A stretch of 64,000 nucleotides of DNA from Lethocerus indicus (taxonomy: Eukaryota; Arthropoda; Insecta; Hemiptera; Belostomatidae). The stretch is taken from positions 31,755,872-31,819,871 of the forward strand of contig JACDQD010000004.1 in the NCBI GenBank assembly GCA_019843655.1. Reading direction: 5' to 3'. A model generated the notes under the pieces. The model searched no databases and was not told the DNA's origin. It worked only from the letters and a program-made list of their open reading frames with translations. Positions 47,700 to 57,250 of the stretch are shown in pieces (the stretch's first letter is position 1; each line of letters begins with the position of its first letter). Made by a program: the position numbers and the translations under genes.

Positions 47700-48210
47700 G
47701 CCATTTTAATTTTAGCTATCGTCAGTAGTGCAAATCTTTCGATGACTAAACAGCCTTGAAGCATTCGGCTAACCGAGTTATAATTATTATTAGTAGTAGT
47801 TTTAGGCATAGTTACAGGTTTACATTTACAACTCTGCTAGTGTAATACAATGAAATTATAACGGTGATATATACCGGAAGTGTACGGATGATTGATACAC
47901 CTAGTAGTAAATTGTCTGCGGGAATAAAATATGCGGTCGATAACGAACAGCTTAAATAAACGCGAAGTGTTGGGGGAGTGACAGATTTGTAGGGGCGGGG
48001 GCGGACATTTATTAAACGGCGGCCGATTAATAATGATTAGAAGTGGAGTTTACCCGGCCGTCTACGTATATCATCGGTCACTTATCATAGTCACGTATAG
48101 TCACCGGAAGTGGTCGTCGCCCCGACGGCCCCCACAAGAATGTTGATGACAGATCAATCAGGTCTATGGCCTTGGCATAAATATTGTTTTTCTATTCAGC
48201 CGTGCCCGCC
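47700..48210. other. Anonymous stretch, nothing recognised
   Basis: No gene or repeat recognised up to the TATA-like sequence. Confidence 0.5.
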
Positions 48211-48214
48211 GCTC

Positions 48215-48225
48215 TATATAAAAGG
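48215..48225 (+). promoter_or_regulatory. Strong TATA-box-like sequence
   Basis: TATATAAAAGG fits the metazoan TATA consensus and sits in a GC-rich context (CGCTC before, CGGGTG after). A CCATTCG at about 48246-48252 lies at the expected initiator distance. No supported open frame follows on the plus strand, so any transcript would be non-coding or belong to an unrecognised element. Confidence 0.3.
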
Positions 48226-48284
48226 CGGGTGTTTATTCGGCCCCCCATTCGAAAATAGCGCCGCCTCCATTGTCGGCTTTACCG

Positions 48285-48560
48285 TCTGATTTATTGCCAA
48301 AATCGATAGAACTTGTTGTTCCCTCGGCGTTTGTCGAAATCGAGTACGCTGCACTTTTTCTTCGCGCAATTATTTGTTCGTGTAATTATTTGTTGGGATG
48401 CTCTCAATTTTTTGTGACTTAGTGTTTTGAGTATGTTATGTCTTTTCTGTAGTTTGGTTATAGTTTCCAGTATGTGTCCTAAGTATTCGTCTGTGATTTA
48501 TGTATAGAGGTTGGGGTATTTGTCTTTGATTATTGAAGAGTACTGCTTTAGTTTATGTTG
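48285..48560 (-). pseudogene. A-rich degraded reading frame, family unknown
   Basis: The minus strand is purine-rich and reads LKQYSSIIKDKYPNLYT, a stop, then ITDEYLGHILETITKLQKRH and NILKTLSHKKLRASQQIIT in the same frame, about 90 codons with one stop. Composition and codon texture differ from the surroundings and look like a transposable-element ORF, but I cannot name it. It lacks an ATG start. Confidence 0.3.
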
Positions 48561-48564
48561 TTGA

Positions 48565-49445
48565 AAAAAGTAATCTATACTTTATTTGTCCGCGCGAGTA
48601 AATGCTCGCCTTGGTAAACTGTTATTCTCTCCTGTAATTACATTTGCATTTGTGTTACATAAATATGATATTCATCGTGGAGCTCACAATGTGGGTCGAC
48701 TGTTGATATTACCAGTGGGGTCATGCACATCCCACGTGGTACCCAGTGTAATAAGCGGTAGGTGGCCTATATATAAATAGTGTAACTGGACAGCCCTTAG
48801 CATAATAGATTATGTAAAGTTAATATTTCGTACTGTAGGATAAAATAAAATTACGCAATAATTATAGGTTGCGGGGTGTTTAACGAAAATGAGATGTTTA
48901 AGCTTTCAAAATAGGCTGTAGTTGAGTAAAACGACCAAGACATGGAGCGAAAGTTATTGGCACGGGAGAAAATTGCATTTCTCTTCAAATAATCTTATTC
49001 ACTATGGCCTAAAACTCCAGACTCTAAATTTTGAAACTTGAAACTCCAAAACCTGAATATTTTCTGAAATAATTATTTCCCGTTTTTACATGGCGCCTTT
49101 CAACCAGTAGGAAAATTCTTTAAAAGCGGAACGAAATTAATGCACGGAGTTAAATTCCAGTAAGAGAGAGGGAAAATGTGGCTCGGTTAAGCCTCGCTGA
49201 GGATAGACATTAGGCTGAGCCCAGAGGGCGGATTAGAAACTGCGGTAGGTAGTTGCAGATGAAATTGTCGTTACAGCTAGACACTATTTAAAGCTAAATT
49301 TCCGCCGAAGATTTAGGATAATTTAGAACCGGACAGTGTCCTTGCGGCGAGGACGGGAATTTTCCCTTGAATTATTGCGCTCTATATACAGCCAGTGAGC
49401 GAACAATTGCTGAAATAAATTGGTGCAGGAAATATACTATGTTGG
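48565..49445. other. Anonymous stretch, nothing recognised
   Basis: No gene or repeat was recognised. Confidence 0.5.
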
Positions 49446-49449
49446 GTAC

Positions 49450-49662
49450 TTAGGGTTAGCCGAAAGTAATCAACATTTTGACTTTGGAATTCATTTTATA
49501 TTGCTAAAAAAGAAACTTTAATTATTAATCTACTATATATTCACCGATATTATCGACAACTCTCTGCCACTTTTCCGGCAAATTTGCGATTCCCCTCTCG
49601 AAGAACTCCTCAGGACCAAAATACAGCTTATCAAATTGTCGATCACTTTTGGGTACACCTAA
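49450..49662 (-). mobile_element. Mariner deletion derivative, copy 1
   Basis: The ends TTAGGGTTAGCCGAAAGTAA (49450) and, on the other strand, TTAGGTGTACCCAAAAGTGA (49662) are imperfect inverted repeats. On the minus strand a short frame reads YFGPEEFFERGIANLPEKWQ then RVVDNIGEYIVD and stop. This is the C-terminal end of a mariner transposase (LPxKWQ-VV-x-GEY motif). Everything upstream of it is deleted. Confidence 0.85.
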
Positions 49663-49664
49663 TA

Positions 49665-50285
49665 TTAGGAAGAGGTGGAATGATGAGGATATAATTTCTG
49701 TACCACTTTTACTAATTTCAGTATTAAAATTTCAAATAGAAGTGATGAAATAATATCGTGTAAACGCAAATTTGGTAATAGCGTTCTGCCACCACTCGCG
49801 GTTTCTGTCCATTGTTTCAGCAGGGCTGTATTGACTTTTTTATGCGTTAGGCTTTAATTTGAATAAAATGTTTATGATAGTTGGGATATATTGTAGGGGA
49901 AAACCGTAGTTTGAAATGTAAATGAATTGCGGACGTGTCTGTTTTACAAACATTTTCCGTACGCGTTTTGAGCGTCCCAATGTCAAGGATAGGTTGACAC
50001 ACTGTCGGCACTATTTCAATCTGCCGTTGCCCAAATTTCCGGCCGAAAATGATGATATCGCAGTCATGACTGTTTTGACAGGGCCCAAAAAGGAAACAAC
50101 GATGAAAACGCGATATAATTTCGCCCGCTCTCCGACTAGACTTTACGCCGAGTCAGATTGATTGAAGCCGATACATATTTGGTGGCCTCAATCGTCGGCT
50201 AACCGATACGGCGGTAGAAAGAGAAATATTAAAAGTATAAAATGCAAATTTACATTTAAAATAAACATATTTAATGACAAAGCAA
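49665..50285. other. Spacer between sister mariner derivatives
   Basis: A 79-codon frame (49922-50161) has no recognisable domain. Nothing else was identified. Confidence 0.4.
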
Positions 50286-50290
50286 AACTA

Positions 50291-50426
50291 TTAGGGGTAG
50301 CCAAAAGTAATCAACATTTTGACTTTGGAATTCATTTTATTTTGCTCAAAAAGAAACTTTAATTATTAATCTACTATATATTCACCAATACTATCAACAA
50401 TATTGATTACTTTCGGGTACACCTAA
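50291..50426 (-). mobile_element. Mariner deletion derivative, copy 2
   Basis: The ends are the same as in copy 1 (TTAGGGGTAGCCAAAAGTAA and the complement of TTGATTACTTTCGGGTACAC). It shares the 3' untranslated part and the last codons (GEYIVD and stop) but has lost the LPEKWQ segment. It is 136 bp long, 630 bp away from copy 1 in the same orientation. Confidence 0.85.
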
Positions 50427-50514
50427 TATCTTAGCTAAATTGGATTTAAAAGGTTCTAGACCAGTAATGCAGTGAACACGTCATTGTAATAAAACGTCTA
50501 TAATTATATTTCTT

Positions 50515-50800
50515 CCTATTTTATTGTAGCAACTGTAAAAAATACAGAAACCCACCGGTTTCCCCTTTTTATTTATTACATTTTTTTTTAAATTTAGTTC
50601 GTGTGGCCACATCCTATTTGGGCGTCTTTAAGGAACTTTTGGGATGTCGTGAATAATTGTTGAATAGAAAATTAATGTTATTGGATTCAGGTTGGAACAA
50701 TTGTTTGGTGCCACTGCTTTTTCGATTTTCCGCTATCTGCTCGCTGGCTTTTTCAATTCGTTTGCATTCGGTAAAACTCAATCGCCTTTTCAACATTCGC
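50515..50800 (-). mobile_element. Retroelement 3'-end fragment, copy 1
   Basis: The minus strand carries a 60-codon frame (50796-50614) ending RHPKSSLKTPK and stop. An untranslated part follows with GTGGCCACACGAACTAAAT, a run of A and T, GGGGAAACCGGTGGGTTTC and TTTTTACAGTTGCTACAATA. The end of the frame and this trailer recur at 51.48-51.74 kb. I read it as the tail of a non-LTR retroelement, but the clade is not recognised. Confidence 0.5.
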
Positions 50801-50834
50801 TGCGTTCAAATGTTATTGGGAGATAACGCGAGTG

Positions 50835-51235
50835 TTACGGCTTCAGATAAGTATACTCTTTTAATTCTGTAGCAGTTTCTGAAAAACTTATATGTACTGC
50901 TCTTGTGACGGGTGTGAGTGAAGCGCGTACATAGAGTAATAAAGTGAACGCGGGTGTGTTTAGTACAATGGGGCGGGTTTTATATGGGCGGGTAGAGTCG
51001 GTGTCCGGGTTTAATGTTGACGCGTTGAGCCCCCTCCCCGGGCTCCATATATCATGGAGAAGGACCCGGGGATCAGTCCCTCTGAGAAGGGCAGAAGAGA
51101 AAAAAAACGGAGAATTCATTCCTGGAGCCAAATTAATGGGTTCATTTAAATGTCGACCCGAATCAACTGGCGAATCGCCAGTATTCCAATCCACCGGAGG
51201 CAATTCGTTCAGCACGTCCGCCGCGGGCACGTAAA
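50835..51235. other. GC-richer stretch with long overlapping frames on both strands
   Basis: A 131-codon minus-strand frame and a 96-codon plus-strand frame overlap almost completely. Neither has a recognisable domain. This is more likely composition than coding. Confidence 0.35.
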
Positions 51236-51477
51236 TCAGATTTTTTTTTCAATTTAATTTCAAACTATTAAAATCGCCGACTGTTCGGAATAACATCTGT
51301 CCGTTTTTTTTTTTGGAACCACTCAACAGCCATTCGATATTAGCAGAGTGAAGGCCGTTGTTAGCACATTTGCAGCCCTGTTACTGTCCCCTGTTACTAC
51401 CGAACGCTACTGACAATGGCGAGTACCGCAAGTATTATTACAACCAAATATAACCTCAACATGAAAATATTTTTTTT

Positions 51478-51745
51478 TTGTCTCTTTTATTGTTACAACT
51501 GTAAAATACAATATTATACAATAAGCAACATTGATGAAATCACTAGCTACAATAGTCTACAATTAGAGGAGAAACCCACTAGTTTCCCCTTTTTTATTAT
51601 TTTTTTCATTTATTTATTTTATTTTTAATTTAATTTAATTTATTTATTGATTTATTATTATTAACATTTTATTTAATCATTTAGGTCGCGTGGCCACTTC
51701 CTTTTCAGGCGTCTGTAAGGAACATTTGGGATGTCGGGAACATGA
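51478..51745 (-). mobile_element. Retroelement 3'-end fragment, copy 2
   Basis: The minus strand reads RHPKCSLQTPEKEVATRPK and stop, aligned with the end of copy 1, where a stop falls after TPK. The same trailer follows, with GGGGAAACTAGTGGGTTTCT and TTTTACAGTTGTAACAAT. An expanded A/T-rich stretch interrupts the trailer. No longer open frame precedes it. Confidence 0.5.
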
Positions 51746-51749
51746 AAAT

Positions 51750-52905
51750 ATAAGATACAAAATAATAATGAACAATAATTACCGCAGATAGATAAGCTTC
51801 GGTAGATTAGAAAATAGTTATTCAATTTACGCCTATGCTACTTTAATAATGCATAAATTCCTATCCTTCCTATAATATAGGCTTGGATCATCCTGTTCCA
51901 AAGCCAATAAGATCCTGTTCCAGTCAATCTTATAAAAATTATTGATTGAGGAATGAATTATTGGTATGAAAATACTTAAAATTTAATGAGGGATTAGTTT
52001 TTCAAACTAATATCTTCTTATACTAATGTCAATCTTATATCTTCTGACATACTATAAAGGTGTTATTTAATGGCGGCTAACTGTATTACGAGTTCAGTTA
52101 AGTTCTCATAATTTTTCATCTATTTTAAAACCTGAAATTAAATCGTAAATTTTCATCCTACGTCCGTATAGCTTATTCCCGATACAGCTTTCAAATAAAG
52201 GAAACGACATTTCATAAAGTTAAAATTGTGATAGCGCGGAGTCGTAAAGTTTATAGGCGTTAAAGTTTATACTTTCCACAAAGTTTACAACAGTGTATGG
52301 CTCTCTATTTTACCGGATTGCGTCACATATCGTCCTGTTTATTTTCGGAGTTTCTCAATTCGAACACTGCCTCGGGCCACTCAAACGTGACCATAAAAAG
52401 GAAAACATTTAAATATCTTATTAAATAGTAATTTTTATAACAAATTTATACTGGGGATGCAATACAGGTAGCAAATGGTTTATATAAGAAACATTGTTAT
52501 AGACGAACTCTTGCAATTTATTTTTATATCTCCTTTAAAAAAACGCCTTTTAACGAACCTAAATAATGTCCCTAAATAGAGGGAAAAATAATGCATAAAT
52601 TCGTGAAAACTTTTGAGACGGTAGGAAATGTATTCTAAGTGGTACGTTATTTTTTTGCAGGATGACTGCATGAATGTACAGTAAATAAATACAGCGCCGA
52701 AACGAACACGTAACGCGGGAAAAATGCAATAGCCGCAGATCAGTTTCGCCGAGGGAATTTAATAAAACTGCAGGTGGGCACGAAATAGGAGGAATTCGGT
52801 ATTCGAGTCGCATTCGATAGACCAAAGGGAGGCCGACCCCCCGGACCGAGTCCGGATATCGGCATTTCCTTCATTCTTAGTCTCAATGTGGGACTTGACA
52901 CACGA
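51750..52905. other. Anonymous stretch, nothing recognised
   Basis: AT-rich DNA. Minus-strand frames of 63-88 codons between 52480 and 52925 have no recognisable domain. Confidence 0.45.
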
Positions 52906-52914
52906 CACCGTAGA

Positions 52915-53590
52915 GATACAAACAAGTTTTATTTCTTTAAATACAAATGATACATCGATAAAACGATATACAAATGGTGATTCCTACACGCTTACCGGCC
53001 TATTGGCCTTGCTACATATATACTTAAATATTATGGTACATTGATCGTGAATATTTAACAATATTGGTGTGATAATCGGGAAAATATACAATAAAAACCC
53101 GAGAACTTGAGCTACACACACACACACATTCACTCACGCACTTTGCACTTGCCACTGCAAAAACTGATCACTGGGGCACTGGTGACACTGTATACTGGAC
53201 CGGTCGTATACCGTCGTTGGCACTATACACTGTAGGCACTTTAACTGGCAGATTCACAGCTTTCACTACACTGTTTCACTTTCACTTTGGATGGGGGGCG
53301 GGGGCTCTTCTAGCTGGGCGCGAGGACCCTCCTCCTTGCGGTACGTCTTTCGGGTGGCCGGCGGGGTCTTTGGGGTAGCCGGGAGGAGGAAGGTGGTTTA
53401 GAAGTTTGTCTCTGTGTTTAGACACCGTTATTTTGTCTATTATTTCGTCCAGTTTAGGCGTCCGGGCCAAATCGTGTACGCGTTCTGTCCGTGTTCTTGA
53501 GGTGGATTATGTCGAGGCATTTGTTCTGAGTGATTTGTAGTTTTTGTATGTATGTGTCGGCTGCGTTACGGCACCGTAGGATGGCGGGTA
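52915..53590 (-). mobile_element. Jockey-like LINE 3' end with 3' UTR and polyadenylation signal
   Basis: The minus strand reads ILRCRNAADTYIQKLQITQN then KCLDIIHLKNTDRTR. After a frameshift near 53475 it continues RVHDLARTPKLDEIIDKITV and SKHRDKLLNHLPPPG, the C-terminal end of a Jockey-type reverse-transcriptase ORF. Stop codons follow in all frames from about 53281. The 3' UTR of about 350 bp contains a short GT run (complement of 53113-53127) and an AATAAA signal (complement of about 52927-52935). This is a different subfamily from the ELWGSAK copies. The 5' end is truncated at about 53590. Confidence 0.85.
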
Positions 53591-53599
53591 AATTTTTAC

Positions 53600-54425
53600 A
53601 ATTTATCAATTGGCAAGGAGCAACATAATCTATAACTACGGAAAGCCTAGCTTATAGCTATGGAAACAGCTGCTTTGGCGGATATGCGACATTAATGTTC
53701 AAAACTGTGGTAAAAACACCCTATAAAATAAGGTACGTAATACGCAATATTAGTGTTACTTAAAATCTAAACATATTTAAATATGATTTAACAAAAAGAG
53801 TATTATTTCCTACAAGTTTTTCGCCATGGATTAATATAGTAATACGCTCAGACCTTGTATATTGCAAAATGTGAGCTTCTGTATTAAACTTTAGTTTCAT
53901 GAAAAACGTTGTTTGTGTTCACCTAATGTCGTTACGCTCATGAGGTAACTTCGTACTGAATTAAATTTTTTTTTCGCGATGTTTCGCGATGAGCGTTCGC
54001 GTGGCTCGGTTGCTGTTGAAAACGGATAATTCGTTCGGACTTAACCGAAAGCGTTGTATATGAACTGTAGATATAGATTGTGTGGGCAGTGTGGGCGCTA
54101 GGGAATATTACGCGAGCCCTATGATCTATTGTCTACTCCTCTCGGATGTTTAGACACGGCCCATTGATTTTCGGGTTTGCCCCCGGCCCGCATTGTCACT
54201 GGCGGATAACGTTGTACAATTCGGCATATTTAATGCACGCTGCACCGTCGCCAGCGCACACTATTCACTCGCACGCAAACACTGCCAATCAAACACTAAA
54301 CGGCTATTTGCTTAACGGCGCGGGATTAGGCGGACGTGAAAATGGCCATCTATTCTGTCGTATAACAATTTTCGGTCAATTACGATACTTTTCTTTCGTT
54401 TTCCGTTTTTATTTCTTGTTCTTTC
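53600..54425. other. Anonymous stretch, nothing recognised
   Basis: A 128-codon frame (54146-54532) begins in unrecognised DNA and runs into the LINE fragment that follows. I do not call it a gene. Confidence 0.45.
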
Positions 54426-54431
54426 GGTTCA

Positions 54432-54542
54432 AAGGACTTTCGATTGGAATCTCCGGATGCGAGAGATATTGGACCTCTTTGTGGAACCCTACAGGTCGAA
54501 ACGGCTTTGTACATTTTGATTTTGTTGGCTGAGGTCAATTTT
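54432..54542 (-). mobile_element. Inverted Jockey LINE piece
   Basis: The minus strand matches ATTGACCTCAGCCAACAAAAT, then GGGTTCCACAAAGAGGTCC and ATCCGGAGATTCCAATCGAA. It is the same reverse-transcriptase region as other Jockey copies, lying head to head with the plus-strand copy that starts at 54549. Confidence 0.75.
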
Positions 54543-54548
54543 TATGTT

Positions 54549-54866
54549 TTTATGGGGTTCCACCGAGACATCCGACATCGCTCGCATCCAGAAATTCCAG
54601 TCAAAAGTCCCTCTTACCATCCTTAATGCTCCCACGGGCGTGTTTCTAACCATGACCTCAACAAAAAATCCCGGTTCCTGAAGTTCGGTTTAAACGCCGC
54701 CGGCCTAGAGATCTTCTTAGCCCTTAGACCATAATTGTTCTTGTGTGAAAAGTGCCATCTCTGGGTGGTTCCTTTTATCACGAAATACACGTGAAAAAAG
54801 AAAAAGTCAGCACTTGTACATATAACATAAATTATATTCTGTTGATTGTACAAAATAAAAAAAGTT
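54549..54866 (+). mobile_element. Jockey LINE 3' end with tail
   Basis: It starts TATGGGGTTCCACCGAGACA (the ELWGST motif) and continues CCAGAAATTCCAGTCAAAAG and CCATCCTTAATGCTCCC. The untranslated part (CGGCCTAGAGATCTTC, CATCTCTGGGTGGTTCC) ends ACAAAATAAAAAAAGTTT. The coding part between NAP and the 3' UTR is shortened. Confidence 0.85.
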
Positions 54867-54869
54867 TTA

Positions 54870-56190
54870 TTTATGGCCTCAGTCCAGGCCTAATTTAAGG
54901 TTCATGTCGATTTTTTCAGGAGTCTCGGATTCCTGGTTTACTGATCCTCTGACGGGAAGAAATCAAATTTGTTGAGGAAGAGAATGTCAAGAGGCGGAAC
55001 GGAGATTATGGAAAAATATGCCCGGGAATAAACCGCACGAGAAACTATCTGCCGATGCGGGGGGAATAAGGCTGGAATGTCGCCCGAATATATAATGTGG
55101 CATCTGTGCCTTTTGGGGGGCATATACAGTCAGCCGAACCTGCAAACTGAATCCCCAAGCCTCTCTATGAAATAAGACTCCTCTTACTTCTATAAACTCC
55201 GTTCCCCTTTCTACAATTGTCCCTCGGTCGCTGCTGACATATATAATAGGATCTGATTTCAAGCGTGCTTCTAATTTAAATGCCCATTTCCTACGACTGA
55301 ATCTTCTCGGAAGCTCACACAAAATACTAGAATCTTTTTTGTTTGTATCCCGACAGAGCGTTATAGCTGTTTATTTCAACATTAGATGATTGTACCGCGG
55401 AATAGAAACTCATCCCCGCGTATTTACCGCGAAATAGCGTAATAAATTAAACGCCGGGAAAATTGTGGGTTTCTACATGTCTGTAGACATGTATTCTAAC
55501 ACAATTTTGATTCAATATGGCTAAATATTTATTGGGGAATTTTTTATTTGTACGTCGGCCGTCTGAAAAATTCCTTTTGTATTGAAGTGTGACCAATATT
55601 GAGCTCGAAGTCGTTCGTACTTTAAAAATGAATTCACAACATTCATAATCGTAGAATATAATATTAAAATTAGATACTGAAGAACATTGTACACGGTTTA
55701 TTTTTATTATTTAATCGGTAAGAAATTTCGTCGATAATTCCAAACTTCGTATGCAGAGTTAATCTGCTGAAAATAAAATTACACATAAAATAGGCGCATT
55801 GTCAAAGTTTAATCAGAATAAAGACTGAAAATAGTCCTTAATTAACAGGCCCTTCTGGGGAGAATCGTTGGCGGGGGGGGGAGGGGGAGACTTGGGTGAA
55901 AGGGCTTCAAAGTTGGGCTTTCATTATGTTTTTGATGAGGTCGGCAGTGTCGTTGGGGGACTTGTTGCAAAGCGGTCGTCGGCTAACGTCTGTCGGCAGA
56001 TAAAACTTATTAACTCGGCGTTATCTAGGAGGCACTCTCGCCGCAGAACAGAAATATGCCTTTAAATCAACGCCTCGACAAACGGACGGCTCCGAAACAG
56101 ACATTTTTAACGAATCCTGACGTCTTTGAACTTCATTTCCTTCCATTTCTTCCGGCCCGAGATTAAAAGACAACTAGACGGACAACATTT
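54870..56190. other. Anonymous stretch, nothing recognised apart from one palindrome
   Basis: A 111-codon minus-strand frame (54987-55322) has no recognisable domain. A G10 run lies at 55873-55880. A palindrome at 55460-55507 is listed separately. Confidence 0.45.
55460..55507. repeat. 48-bp two-part palindrome
   Basis: The outer arms AAATTGTG and CACAATTT and the inner arms TACATGTC and GACATGTA are both perfect, around a four-base TGTA centre. The six bases between outer and inner arms do not pair. It could form a cruciform or serve as a dyad binding site. Confidence 0.8.
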
Positions 56191-56194
56191 ACTC

Positions 56195-57250
56195 CGACGG
56201 TAAATGGAGATTTTTAGGCCCTAAAATGAGGTTCTTAGGCCCAAAAATTCGGATTTTAGGCACTAAATGAGATTTTTAGGCGCAAAATGGGCTCAAACAT
56301 TCAATTATTAGGCCTAAAATTGGGTTTTAGGCGCAAAATCGGTCCAAAAATGCGGTTTTTAGTTCCAAAAATGTGGTTTTTAGTCGCAAAATGGGCTAAA
56401 ACATGCAATTTTTAGGCCCAAAAATGTGATTTTTAAGCGCAAAATGGCCTAAAATTCGATTTTTAGGGCCAAAAATGCTCTTTTTTGGTGCAAAATCGGA
56501 CCTAAAATGGGGTTTTCTGACCCAAAAATAGGGTTTTTAGGCGCCAAACGTGCCCGAAAATGCGATTTTTAGAGCCAAAAATGCTCTTTTTGGTGGCAAA
56601 TTGGTCCAAAAATGCGGTATTAGGCCCAAAAATGCGGTTTTTAGTTGCAAAATGGGCTCGAAAATACTATTTTTAGGCCCAAAAATTGCGTTTTTAGGCG
56701 CAAAATTGGTCCAAAAATGAGGTTTTTAGTTCCGAAAATAGGGTTTTTAGGTGCAAAATCGGACCCAAAATGGGGTTTTTTGACCCAAAAATAGGGTTTT
56801 TAGGCGCAAAATGAGCCCAAAATGCGATTTTTAGAGCCAAAAATCGCTCTTTTTTGGTGCCAACTTGGTCGAAAAATGCGGTTTTTAGTCGAAAAATGGG
56901 CTCGAAAATGCTATTTTAGGCCCAAAAATGGCGTTTTTATGCGCAAAATCGGTCCAAAATAGGGTTTTTGACCCAAAAATGGGGTTTTATTGCCCCAAAA
57001 ATGTGATTTTTGCGCAAAATGGCCAAAAATGCGGATTTTGCAAAAACTTCAGTTGCAAAAACGTTTTTTGGCAAAAAATAATTTTTAAGGGCCGAAAATT
57101 TGGTTTTAGGCCAAAAATGTGATTTTTGACAAAAAAAAATACAATTTTAGGCACAAAAGTGGGATTTTTTTAAAATTCGCCGAAAATTGTCGATTTTTTT
57201 CACCAAAAATGCGGATTTTAGGGCCTAAAAAAAAATTTTTGAAAATCGAA
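56195..57250 (+). repeat. Left arm: short-period AT-rich tandem repeat
   Basis: Tandem copies of about 20-30 bases of the type TTTTTAGGCGCAAAATGGGC and TTTAGGCCCAAAAATGCG, with many variants. A longer pattern (AATGCGATTTTTAGAGCC, then AAAAATGCTCTTTTTTGGTG) recurs near 56450, 56557 and 56821, giving a higher-order unit of roughly 100-260 bp. The arm is the inverted counterpart of 61.5-62.84 kb. Near 57.0-57.25 kb it becomes degenerate and passes into the satellite. Confidence 0.9.

Noticed and set aside
50835..51234. 131-codon minus-strand frame with a 96-codon plus-strand partner
   Set aside because: Open frames on both strands over the same GC-rich DNA point to composition. No family was recognised.
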